Position numbers and translations under genes: made by a program
Source of the DNA: Siphonodentalium dalli
Taxonomy: Eukaryota > Mollusca > Scaphopoda > Gadilida > Siphonodentaliidae
Reading direction: 5' to 3'
Length of the DNA stretch: 64,000 bases
NCBI GenBank assembly: GCA_032622095.1
Contig: CP136069.1
Coordinates: forward strand, 107,662,278 to 107,726,277
The notes under the pieces: generated by a model
The model's database searches: none
What the model was told of the DNA's origin: nothing
Seen by the model: the letters and a program-made list of their open reading frames with translations, nothing else
Part shown: positions 1-11,245 of the stretch, one piece after another
Position numbering within the stretch: the first letter of the stretch is position 1
Layout: each line of letters starts with the position of its first letter

Positions 1-399
1 GCAAATGTTTGTAAATTGCTTTACTATATCACGCATGCGTACGTCTTGACGACAATATACTATTTACGCGCCGATTATGTTTGGCATACGAACACAACTA
101 TAGATTTTTAAATATTCCTTCCGTTGATGGCGATTTGAACGAATATGAATATTTCTGCAATGAACGCCGCCCTGGCCTCTAAGACTAAAATCGGACTATT
201 AATAATGCACCGTCCCCGCTGATTTTGACCAAATGGCAGATTTACTTATCCCATTTTATAAGAAATTTTGATTTCGGAAACACAAAAAAAATCAAAAAAA
301 AATCCGCATGAGTGGAAACCGATATAGGAATCGGGTGCGTAAATCATTTGACGATATTTAGATAGATGCTAACAACAAAACTATTACTCCACGATGTTT
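1..399. other. no gene recognised
   Basis: AT-rich sequence with short A runs (285-303) and no coding, repeat or RNA signature that I can support. It may be upstream sequence of the decayed LINE that follows. Confidence 0.4.
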
Positions 400-1229
400 T
401 GCGTAATCGCCGTAAGCAACTATTGGGAATCCTTTCTGGCGTGACGTCTTTGTAGCCTCGATACGGCATGACACAAACAATCTGGAACAATGATGAACTG
501 TTGATCGACGACTCAATGATAAACGTCGCTGAGTGGAAGGACAAAGGCATAATATTCATAAATGATATCTTCACCGAAGACAATAAGCCACATTCCAATG
601 AAACTCTTAGAACTAAGAACAACATCACCACAAACTTTATCACTTTACATGGCCTAAACAGACAAATTAATAGGTTATCAAGCGATGGTTCATCATGGTT
701 CAAAATCCAATCATTCCTGAAAATATTGTATCACTACTTCAAAATGAGCGAGGTTGCAGAACTTTTTACGATGAATTCATAAAATCGACTAAAATAGGAC
801 AATAATCGTCACAAATAAAATGGGAAAACGAATTAAGGTGTTCCCTTCAAACTATTAGTCGACACAAAACTACGCTGCTTTCAATACTGAATACTGACCA
901 GAATTTTAGGCACAAACAGACTTTTGAACATAATGCGAATTCGGTCAGATGGTCTATGTCTCAGATGTAACGTCGCAAATGAATCAATTTCACATATTTT
1001 CTTTGACTGTCCACTCGTAAGAACGTTTGTAAATACCACTCAGGCCTGGCTAGATCGCTATCATCTGGGCATCTCGCTTTCTCGGAAAAACATTCTTTTT
1101 GGGATTGGTGCTTACAATAACAAGACAGTCGAAGACTGTGGGGTCGCTCACCAGACTGCAAAGACTGATAAGACTGGGACTTTGGAGACCATAACAGTTA
1201 GAACTTTTCATAATCACTTAAAAAAGTAG
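400..1229 (+). pseudogene. 3' fragment of a non-LTR (LINE) retrotransposon
   Basis: This looks like the decayed C-terminal end of a LINE reverse-transcriptase polyprotein. Three blocks occur in different frames: NPFWRDVFVASI (from 428), then IWNNDELLIDDSMI...DKGIIFINDIF (468-782), then a zinc-binding segment CLRCNVANESISHIFFDCP (924 onward). The IWNN...GI.YINDL block and the C-x2-C...H...C segment are the order seen upstream of and within the zf-RVT domain of L1/Tx1-type elements. Frame changes and stops between the blocks show it is not functional. Only the 3' end is present, as expected for 5'-truncated insertion. The clade is not certain. Confidence 0.65.
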
Positions 1230-1285
1230 ATCTAAACAGGATATGTAGATAGAGAGGCTTCATGTACCAACTGTGATCGACTTAA
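1111..1285 (+). repeat. dispersed ~170-bp repeat, copy 1 (LINE-tail-like)
   Basis: Starts near acaagacagtcgaagactg and runs through ctcaccagactgcaaagactg, gggactttggagaccataa and a tgtagatagagaggcttcatg tail. Closely similar copies occur at 63184-63336 and, more diverged, at 51308-51440. Here it lies directly after the LINE zinc-binding segment, so it may be the 3' UTR of that LINE or a SINE sharing its tail. Confidence 0.7.
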
Positions 1286-1778
1286 GAGCACAATTGACCA
1301 CACACAATGGGATTAGCTGGAAATTGCTGCTGATGATGTGTTGACCCCGACACACAACATGAGCTCTTCCCGACTGAACATGCCTTGGAAACTGGTGTGC
1401 TTTACCAAAAATCAGGTAACAATTGTGTTCTAATCAACAGAAATGTACAGATTGAACAAAACAGGTATTAAAAATTTGTTATCAACATTTAACAGCTGAT
1501 CTGATTTAAGTGACCAAGCTATGAAACATGCTAAACACTTTTACTAAATGGAATGACCAGCTGTTTGCTTCATGCAGCAGCCATATGTTGCGATCTTAAA
1601 ACGGGTATTTCATCTGGGTATAGTAAAAACATGTTGTAATCAGATGAGAGATGACCATATATACCAGTATATATTTCAGAAGTAATCAATTCTTCCAAAA
1701 GGACACCCCATCTCACAAAATGTTTCAGGAAATGATGGAATCATCACTACTCAATCAATAGTAGAATGAGCCTTTGTC
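1286..1778. other. no gene recognised
   Basis: Ordinary AT-rich intron sequence; nothing supportable was seen. Confidence 0.4.
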
Positions 1779-2150
1779 AGTCCCCATGGTGCACTAATGT
1801 ATTGTGCACCGGACTTGGTCTATGGTATCTTAGTACATGGTCTATCTGTGGGCACTTGGGTATTTGCACCATGTAACAGTGTCATGGTCATAGATACCAT
1901 ACATGTATGCTTATATGAAGCGATCTGGTTCATGGACTATACATATCCTACATCCATAGTCTATATGTATGGACATGGGTCCTGTGACTATATATGTGTC
2001 TGGGTTCCTAACCTAACTATTGTAGGCTAGGCCCATGGCTAACATATTGGTGGCTGACCCTAGCTATGTTCTTCATATATAGTAGAGTGGGTCCGTGACT
2101 TACATTATACAACTAGCTGTGTGGGTCTATGGCTTATATAACTATTATGG
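1779..2150. repeat. degenerate tatgg/catgg-rich minisatellite
   Basis: Imperfect repeats built from ggtctatgg, catggtc and catatat words with no fixed spacing. It resembles the 42-bp minisatellite at 9790-17800 in vocabulary but is too degenerate to align by eye. Confidence 0.5.
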
Positions 2151-2269
2151 CCATGCCTCATATTAAATATAAGCAACAACTTTTCCACTCTCACTTTGAA
2201 TTCCCGATATCTAAACTGATGGAGCATAACGGATAATTGTACCCATATTCTGGTTAGGCTCACACTAAC

Positions 2270-2675
2270 AACATTTATAATTGTTTTCACCATAAAAACG
2301 TTAATACTACCATAATACCAGTCATATGTGCATTTTTGTATTTCGGGTATGACCCTGGCAACAGTTACCACTCATATAAGTAAGAATTATATGGTATTTT
2401 TTTCAGTCATCTCAACACTAACAACAACTATTCTAATTGTTTTCAACATAAAAGTGCTATTAGGTGTAGTTTAGTTTGTTAAAGCCACCATAATATCAGT
2501 CATATGTGCATTTTTAGATTGTGTGTGTGTCCCTAGCAACCGTCACCCCTTGTAAGTAAGAAATATGGTAACTTGTCAGTCAGGTCAAAACTGACAACAA
2601 TTATTTTCACCATAAAAATGCTACACGACGTAGTTTAGTTTGTTAGAACACATATAATATCAGTCATATGCATTA
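2270..2675. repeat. tandem repeat of ~160-bp unit, about 2.4 copies
   Basis: The block attgttttcaccataaaa ... ataatatcagtcatatgtgcattttt recurs starting near 2277, 2435 and 2597. The last copy stops after the cagtcatatgcat motif. The second and third copies share gtagtttagtttgttag, absent from the first. Confidence 0.7.
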
Positions 2676-3332
2676 AACCGTTGCTAAGAAGAGCCTGTCG
2701 CAAATGTCGCCACATCTGAAAATGAGCAGTAGCGTATAAGGAACATATGTGCCAAGTTTCATGCTTTTATCGCCCTTTTCACAGTTGGTGTGTTTTCTAC
2801 AACAAGCACTTGGACTAGCGGAAGAGCAAAATGTGACGAGAGCCAGTTTAAGGGGTAGGGTTATGTTTTTACAAGTATTGACCACTTATCATAGGTATAG
2901 TTGCTAATCCCGCATATTATATTGCAGGAGTGATGTCTATGCAGTTTTTATAACAAATTACTTGCGCCTACGTAATGCATAGCCCGAGAAATTTGATATC
3001 GAATAGGACAGTTTGTCTGAAAAAATTGTCATTCAAATCCCCCCCGTTGAATTTGTATCTCTGGTTCGAGAATTGTGTATTGAACAATATTGAGTACATT
3101 TGGTATATGTTTTGGCTGAAAAATTGTTATATCATCCCATAATCCTATGATTGTTAAAAATAAAAAAAATAAAAATTTATGGAAAAAATTGGTTAACTCC
3201 GAAAGCTCAACTCCGTTTCAGGGGACTTTTCTTGACGCATCCGCGATGTTATGGCCTAAATAGTATTTAAAAAATCAGCTTTCCCGGATTTATTTCCTTA
3301 CTTTTCCCCATTCACTCCTAATGTGCCTGGAC
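2676..3332. other. no gene recognised
   Basis: AT-rich sequence with a short A/T microsatellite-like stretch at 3157-3180. Nothing else supportable was seen. Confidence 0.4.
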
Positions 3333-4099
3333 TATTAGTCTGGTCGATAAACTCAAATTTTAGGGTCAACCTAGAAAAATTTCGGACTAAGTTGGTTTTT
3401 ATACCATTTTGAAGAGGAAGCTCTCCTCTATAACATATCCAAAATCCGCATCGAGCATTTTTTGTAATTCAAGATGGCGTCCAAGATGGCTGCCATTTTC
3501 CTATAAGTCAGCTTGATGCAATTATAGTGAGAACAACTTGTCATATGTATACACATGTATACATTTTTGTGAAGCGAAGACATAACGACACCTTTATGTG
3601 CCAAAATTGGAACTCCCCGTCCAAGATGGCAGCCAAAATGGCGACCGGAAGTGGATTTTTTACGTTTTTACTAATATCTTTTAAGATAAGTTTCTGTCGT
3701 TTGGAACTGGTTGAGAATTGTGACTTTATTTTGTATTTAACATGTTAACTGACCATTGGGGCAATGAACTATGCTGTTCGTTGGGTTCACACCCCTTCCG
3801 ATCACTAAAAAATTCGATTTTACAAAACGCAGTATAACATTTCACAAAAGATCCCCAATGGGATTCTAGTCATATTTCATCAAGAAGAGGGAAGAACTGT
3901 GCAATGTATGTGATGAATTCTATATGTTATTGATATTCGAAATAACTGGTAACACAATTGTCACTTTGGTTCAAAATGGCTGCAAAAATATGGAAAATGG
4001 TAATTATTATCCCACCGAGCCATGCAACCGCTTACAAGTTGTGGTGATGCACACAATTGACTATTCTGTCTTATATACATTGAATACCAACATTTCTTA
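3333..4099 (+). repeat. element E, copy 1, left part
   Basis: Begins TATTAGTCTGGTCGATAAAC and includes several 'caagatggc.gcc' words. The same sequence is inverted at 14062-15333 (nearly full length) and at 18269-18408 (first ~135 bp only). At its right edge it is interrupted by the Harbinger-like element at 4100 and resumes at 9103. Copy 2 is uninterrupted at that point, which proves the insertion. Confidence 0.85.
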
Positions 4100-4709
4100 G
4101 GGGTCATCTCAAAACTCCTATCGGGAAAACAGCCCATTTCCCGATAGATCCCGATAGCATATATATACAGTTATCGGGAAATTATCGGAAAATGACGCAA
4201 TGTTTTTCGGGAAATTATCGGAATATTTACATAGTCTATTGGGATTCTATCGGAGTTTACTTTCATTTCGGAGTATCATATTCCGAAAACAACGCATGTT
4301 GTTTGGAAAGTTTCTGTATCAGGATTACTCCGGACTTTGATCGGGATTTTATGTTTTATAGGCCTATCTTTATTATTGATTTAATATGAGAAATCGTTAG
4401 TATAAATTTTTACAGTATCAGGGGACACGTGTCGTAGAACTATTATATGTTATACTGTGGTGATCAGTGGGTGCTACGTACAATATCGGTATTTTACCCG
4501 GACAATACACCCCACCCATCGGGAAATCTTCAAAATCAATTCACGGGGAGCATACCCAAATATGTATGCAGTTGTAGGCCTGTACTATCTTGTAATATGC
4601 TTAAATACATCCGACTTTTAAATATGGAGGAAATAAAGAAATACATATATTATGGCAAATGTAAAAGATTTGTATTTAATCGCGAATCGCCGACGACACA
4701 ATTAATGTA

Positions 4710-5539
4710 CTGTATACACCCGTCAGTAAGCCCATCCTCGAAGATAAGCCCAGTTTTTACCCAAAACAAAACATGGGGTGGTCCTCGTAGATAAGCCCAC
4801 CCCCATTTTTGAGCATTCGGAAAGTGAATACAATCATGTCTTTCTCTCCTGCAGAATAGGAGAAGATACACATCTATGCTTTTATTATATTTTCCAGTTG
4901 TTTTTCTTAAATAATAAAGATGTATAATAATATACACTTGTGTTAATATTGTTGTGAATTATACACATCTTATTCTATTCTTAGTTGTTGGGTCAGTCAA
5001 AGAGGTATTAAATCAATAAAATCAAAGGATGTGTCACTTATTGTTCACACCTCTATCAGAGTAAATCGAATGGGATGTGGAGTGATGACTTGGTGTTTTT
5101 GTAGGATCCTTTGATAATGCAGAAGAGTGATGTAAGTTCACCTGCATCACACTGTTGTGTTTTTATAAGAATTAACTTGATTATTAAGCATTTACACTAA
5201 TAGTGTAACTAAATTAACTTGTGAACTCATCATACAACCCTATTGTGTTTACAAATTAATCCAAAAATCCTTATTCAAATTGATCCCAAATGTGTAGATC
5301 TGTCTATCACTGTTTCTGGTTATTATCCTGTGATTTTATCTTCTTAATACTATAAATAAAACACATTATTATCTTTATTCAATACAAAAATATGGTATTG
5401 GAATAAAACATGATGGTAGGTTGGCACCTGAAGGCTAACTGAATTTTTGTACGGGGCGGTCCTCGTGAGTAAGCCCAGTACCCACTTTTTGAGCAAAAAC
5501 GTGCATGAGCCCCCCGGGCTTACTGACGGGTGTATACAG
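4710..5539. mobile_element. Tc1/mariner-like MITE, 830 bp
   Basis: TIRs begin CTGTATACACCCGTCAGTAA at both ends, each flanked by TA (4708-4709, 5540-5541). The TIR region extends ~100 bp with repeated agtaagccc/gataagccc words and gtcctcgt. No transposase frame was seen. It is nested in the Harbinger-like element. Confidence 0.75.
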
Positions 5540-5541
5540 TA

Positions 5542-5916
5542 TGCACAATCGAGTGCAGTCTTAACACGAGATCCTGTATGTTCTATTTTTAGTCCGATTC
5601 CAGGAATTGGGGTCATCAATATTTACGTTTCTGGGAACACATGTGGCATTGCAGAGTAGGTATAATACGTCTTGAAGATTTCACACAGTGAAAGGATTTA
5701 TAAAACAATTTCAAACATGGGACAACTCAAGCTTAAAAAAAATATCGGTCCTGTGTAGCCAACACTTATATTCCGAATATACATAGCCTAGGCGAAATTT
5801 ATATTGCAATGTGCGATGTCCATGCAGCATTTGATGTGCTTTATAACGCAATTGGATTTTTGTTTACCAGCACATGCATGGAAACAACAAATCTCGCCAG
5901 TAGACAGCCGTAGAAA
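5542..5916. other. no gene recognised
   Basis: Interior of the Harbinger-like element; nothing supportable was seen. Confidence 0.4.
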
Positions 5917-6820
5917 GAATAAAAGGCCGCTCGGCCACAGTGTCCCCCGAACCGGTGGCTTCATTTGGAGCGTTGTTTGCGCATAAAAATTGGCATGGCG
6001 GAACACGAAATCGAATTTGATCTGTCTTTTGTGCTAGTAAACCAAATTTAATTTCATTCAGTACACATTTACTAAAGTTATCATCCGGAAACCTCAAATT
6101 GGCAAAAATTCTAAGTAAAAAAGGGACATAACTCTGGTGAAAATTGGTGGGCGGAACCCGAATTCGAACTTGACTTATGTTTTGCTGGGAGAAAGACACA
6201 TACCAAATTTGGTTTAAATCTGATTAACTCTACTAAAGTTATCATCCGGACACCAACTTTCGGGGTTTTATATGTCGGGTCGGCGGACAAAAAAGGGCCA
6301 TAACTCTCGCAAAAATTATCGGATTAAACCGAAAATCGAACTTGAGCTGTATTCTGATATAAGTAATCCACATAAGTAATATAAACAATCCAAAATCAAG
6401 TTATCATCCGGAAACCAAAAAACAGAAGAAAAAGTGAATTTTCTATGTCGAAAAACGGGCATAACTCTGCCAAAAATGGTCGGGCAGAACCCAAGTTCGA
6501 ACTTGACCTGTGTTTTGCTGGGAGAAAGTAATATACCAAATTTGGTTTGAATCCGATTAACTCTACTAAAGTTATCATCCAGAAACCAACTTTTGGGGGT
6601 TTTCTAAGTCAAAAAAGGACCATAACTCTCGCAAAAATGGGCGGAGCAAACCCATATTCGAACTTGACCTTTATTTTGGTCTGATAAACTCACCTATGAA
6701 ATTTGCTTTTGATCTAATAACCAAAACTAAAGTTATCATCCGGAAACCATTTCCGGACGCACAGACACACGGACGGACACCGGCTATTTTAATAGTCCCC
6801 CAAATTTTTTTTTTCGGGGG
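5917..6820 (+). repeat. interspersed family P, copy 1
   Basis: Begins GAATAAAAGGCCGCTCGG and ends with a hairpin-forming tccccc(a/t)n ttcggggg. Internally it repeats a ~200-bp module: 'ccataactctcgcaaaaatgg', 'cgaacttgacctgt', 'taccaaatttggttt', 'aagttatcatccggaaacca'. A second copy is at 28599-29257. Families of this kind are common in bivalve genomes as far as I recall. It has no coding capacity. Confidence 0.8.
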
Positions 6821-7996
6821 AAAAAAATATATCTCCACAGTGGGTTTAACTTTAGCCTAAGCAGGAAATTTTGCTGTTATGCCTACATTCTGCATGGTCA
6901 TGCAGTTTCGGGGGGGGGTTTGGGGGGGGGGGGGGGGGGGGGGTGGGTAGATCGATCATGCACGCCATGAATATCTACTCGGTTCTCTACCCTTTAGTCA
7001 AGAGTAGGCTATAGAAATTCGTAACATGACATATGGGGGGGGGGGGGGGTGTCCTGCTGTACATGTAAAAAGTTTTAGCAACATTTAGCAGTAATATTCC
7101 ATAGTTTTTCATGAATCGTAATATGGTAAATAAAGAGCGTCTATACAGACCTGTGAAAATATGAATGGAAAATTCCATGCAAATCTGCAGTGCAAAGGTT
7201 ATAAATACGCGAAGTAATCATAACATTTAACTGGCAATTAAATGTATGCATGGGCTGCTTTTCATATTCTACATTAATTTCGTTTTCTGTAATTACTACT
7301 AATTATAAGGCTGCATTGATTATTTCGATAAGTTGAACATAGCCTAATTATGTTGACATTGTCGAATATCACGATTGCATCATCAAGGTCAAGGTAACAC
7401 GATGCGATTTATTTGTAGTAGGCCTGCTCCTATATTTCGTCATTTTTGTTTTCAAAAAGATGTCTTGCTGACTTTTATTTAGTTTGATATCTCAAATGCG
7501 TGTACTTTCGATATTAATAGCCAGTCCATTGTTTTAAAATGACTTGCCAATAAATATTATGTCATATATGACGGCATGATCGACGCATCGAAATGTGCAG
7601 GGATCTATCGATCACAACTGGGTCAAGTACAAACATTTAGGTGCATATGAGGTTCTCGGAGGGGTAAACATTTTTGTCACCGCTGATTATTTTGTTCTTG
7701 TGAGATAACAAATGTTCACATTCACTGCGCATTATCACTTAGATAGTCTCCAGGAAATACGCCAAATTGTGATGTGAAAAATTAAAGAATTGACTGCGTA
7801 AAACTTGTGTTATGTTTTAATATTTGTGTCAGTATAGGCGGCGAGGCGACCAGGTGCAAGACGCACCATTTTCAAAATTAATGATTTAGCGCATTTCTTT
7901 ATCTGCATTTAAGAATTACATTGTCAATTTTACACTGGGTATGATTGATAAAAACAATACACGGGAGAAATTATATTTATTGCCCGTAGTTTTGAG
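6821..7996. other. poly-G tracts and unassigned sequence
   Basis: Two long G runs (about 6908-6943 and 7035-7051) lie in otherwise AT-rich sequence. The rest is interior of the Harbinger-like element; parts of 7700-7996 recur inverted at 31300-31480 and 33122-33240. Confidence 0.6.
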
Positions 7997-8310
7997 AATG
8001 AATTTATTCTTGAATGATGAATCCAAATCCTGGTGGCGTGAATTGTTTACAAGCAGGGTTTCCGCCAGGGGGAAAGTAATGAGTCCGTATTGGGGAAACA
8101 CATAACGCGACGGGACGACCATGGTTCGTCCCGTGGGGCGAAAATTTTGTTATTTGACACTGAAAAGTAGCAATTTCCTTGCACATAAGAGTCCCACAAA
8201 GCAACCCAAAGCTACGTATATATTACGCAAGTCAATCATTTCCGTGGGTGCTTTAACGAATTTATTCTTGAATGATGAATCGAATTCCTGGTGGCGTGAA
8301 TTGTTTACAA
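7997..8310. repeat. local 259-bp direct duplication
   Basis: The ~55-bp block atttattcttgaatgatgaatc...gtggcgtgaattgtttacaa occurs at 7997-8051 and again at 8256-8310. The second Harbinger-like copy (30556 onward) has only one, so this copy carries a private tandem duplication. Confidence 0.75.
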
Positions 8311-9102
8311 GATACTGATGGCGCCAAAAATAAGCGCAAATCAGGTGAGGAAAATCAGCCGAACAATATAGTTCTCAAACATTGTTTGAAGCAAGATACC
8401 TGCGATCGAAAATCAACTATTTGAGGCCAATGTGTACTAATTATCGTAATCTTATGGCATTTATTTCACATGTTTGGTAATTTATTCGATTTTTATCAAA
8501 TATTTATTTAAATTTTGTATCACGTTCACTTTGGAACAGTCTATTGCTAGTGTTGAAGGGATACTACGTTTATGAAACCATTTCTTTTTATGTTTCCTTC
8601 AGAGCGTTTCTAGGAGATATGTGCTGTATGAATAATATGCAAAAATAATTCAATTGACAATTTAATAACTTGGAATCAAAATTTGAAACGTGTAGAGTTT
8701 TAATTCTTTTAAACAAGCTTCCACCCCAATAAAAATATGCTTACGAAGAAGGCTGTGGACGAATCCAAAAGTAATGACAACAAATAGAACCGGAAACAGA
8801 AACACATAAACAAAACAACATGCTCGATTCGTCGATTATCAAAACAGACATAGGCCTAATTGTTCTTGAAATAAATGGGTAAATTATCGGAAAGTTGGCA
8901 ATACATTACTTTCGGAAAGTTTTCGGGAAATTTTCGGGAAATCAGCGTGTTATCGGAATATTTAGATGCGGTATCGGAATATTTTCGGGAAATGGTGACC
9001 GCTCTATCGGAATCTATCGGGAAATTTAGAAGATAGTTTTGAGTTATCGGAATCCTATCGGGATATTTATCGGAATCCCGATAGTAGTTTTGAGATGACC
9101 CC

Positions 9103-9648
9103 TTATGCACCTTGATTAATTTTTACTATATACTATTCTGAAATTACCAGAATTATGGGATTTTTCTATCACCAACAGCATCAAACTCGGCAAAAAATCA
9201 CTTTTCATGTTTGGACCATATTTTTCAAGTAAAATGGAACTATCTTTGGTATCAAAGGTTCTTTTTATTTTGATATGCCTGAAATGTGTCATAGTGTGGT
9301 GTTTTAGACAATATTACTCAAGATGACTTGCAAAATGGCTACCAAATTTGGTAAAAAGTTTATATTTCAAACATTATTCTCTGCTGTTCCGAAATGGAGC
9401 AAATTGTGACTCATTTGGTTATTAGACATGCTACTTAATCAACTGACAACTAAATATTATAGTTTGGTTGTCCCAGCACCTTATGAGGCACGACAAATTC
9501 ATTTTAAGGGATACAGTATGGATTTTTCCGAACACCTCTTTTGGGATTCTGTCCATGTTTTTTAACGGAAACGGACAGAACATTGAAACTGAACTGAAAT
9601 GGGCCATATTATGTGGCTACTCTGGCCCATTAGCATCAATTGATTAAC
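9103..9648 (+). repeat. element E, copy 1, right part
   Basis: Continuation of the sequence interrupted at 4099. It matches the minus strand of 14062-14580 through ggcccattagcatcaa near its end. It contains no gene. Confidence 0.8.
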
Positions 9649-9789
9649 TTATAAACTATTTTGTCAGGAAAACCGTTTTCTTCACATTGCATATAAAATG
9701 CAATTAATGTGGAGAACACTCTGATATTACCTCTATTGATTAACATTTCCTTGAGTTATTGTGGAAATAAGCGATAGTCACCCAAAGGT

Positions 9790-11245
9790 GCACCAGTTCA
9801 AATCACACATGAGCATGCAGTCACTCCATATATACATTGACACCACATAAATGGCCATGTGCCACTCGCTGTATAGACATACACATCACCCATTACCATA
9901 CAGCCACACTTAGGTTTACCCATACACCAACGCATGGCCCTATAACCGTGAATTACCATGCAGACACACCAGGTATACACCTACACCTCACACGACCTGT
10001 ATACATATTCACTACATACATGAACACAAAGTAACCTCTTCAGTCTTGTATACCTATTCGCATCATCATAGGTCATACAGTCGTCACTCCATGTATATGT
10101 ATTTGCCACATGCATAGCTATATAGCCACTAAAGATATACATATACACCCACCGATGACCATACAATCACTCCTGGTATACCTGTTCGCTACATCCATCA
10201 CTTCTTGTATACCTATTTGGCTCACCAGTGGTAATACAGTCTCACTCCCTGTATATATACATATTTGCGACACCCGTGGCCATATAGCCACCCAAGATAT
10301 ACATATACACCTACCCAAAACCATAGAGTCACTCCATGTATATACATATAGACCTCACCAATGGCCTTACATCCCTTCTAGATATACCAACGTCCAGTAC
10401 CGCGCGCACGGCCATTCATACACTCCACACTTGCATATACACCTGACCCATTACAATTCAGCCTCTCGTTGTATACGCATAAACCACATTCGTGATCATA
10501 GTCACTCATTGTAGATCAATTCACCCACCATTAATTTTGCTATACTGTCAATCCCTATATACATATTGGCCGTGCCATGGCCATATAGTCACTCATAATA
10601 TACATATACACCTCACCCATGACCACATCGTCACTCCAGGTGTATATATATACCTCATCAATGGCCATACAGCCCTTCTAGATATACCAATACCCCGCAC
10701 ACACGGCCATTCGTACACTTCAGACATGCATATACAGCTCAACCGTGACAATTTCAGCCATTTGCTGTATACTTATACACCGTTTCCATGAGCATTCAGC
10801 TATTCACTGTATGCTTGTACACACACCAATGACAATACAATAGGCCTACATATAAACATATACACCCCACCCATCACCACGAGGTCACTCTCTATATATA
10901 CACTAGCCGCCAATGGCCATCAAAGTGTACTCCAGGTATGCATATACACTTCAACAATGACCGTGCAGTCATTCCATGTACATATATACACATTGCCCAT
11001 AACAATACAACAACACCCTATTTATACATACACCCATCCATTACCATACATCCAACATATGTATACATATACACCCAACCATGACAATACAGCCATCCAA
11101 TGTACACCTGTACAGCCCACCCCTGACCACACACTCACTACATATATACATACAGGACAGTGTAGCTGCTCTCGTTATGCCCATACACCACTTCAATGAC
11201 CAGACAGCCACTCACTGTAAACATGTTCACCTCACACATCACCAT
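9790..11245 (+). repeat. ~42-bp minisatellite array
   Basis: Degenerate tandem units of about 42 bp built from catacagtcactcc, tgtatatacatatacac and ctcacccatgacc. More than 30 units are present. Reading frames through it encode His/Thr/Tyr-rich repeats and are not genes. The array is interrupted at its right end by a hAT-like insertion and resumes at 13887. Confidence 0.85.

Larger units (their letters stand above)
4100..9102. mobile_element. PIF/Harbinger-like DNA element, 5.0 kb, non-autonomous
   Basis: Terminal inverted repeats start GGGGTCATCTCAAAACT at both ends and continue with CTATCGGGA. The element is flanked by TTA on both sides (4097-4099 and 9103-9105). The empty site is visible in element E copy 2 (catttctgatgcacc near 14565-14580 on the minus strand). 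The 3-bp TTA duplication and G-rich TIR fit PIF/Harbinger. Just inside both ends are clusters of TATCGGG/CCCGATA words (4115-4260 and 8878-9090), likely transposase-binding sites. No transposase or Myb-like frame is visible. It contains a mariner-like MITE (4710-5539), a family P copy (5917-6820) and poly-G tracts. A second, inverted copy starts at 30556. Confidence 0.8.

Noticed and set aside
6908-6943. Poly-G tracts here and at 7035, 46934 and poly-C at 28032, 63345 as assembly joints
   Set aside because: They could be sequencing-length errors, but sequence families continue across several of them, so there is no evidence of misjoins.
9790-11245. CRISPR-like array
   Set aside because: Units are degenerate head-to-tail minisatellite repeats without unique spacers, in a eukaryotic intron.
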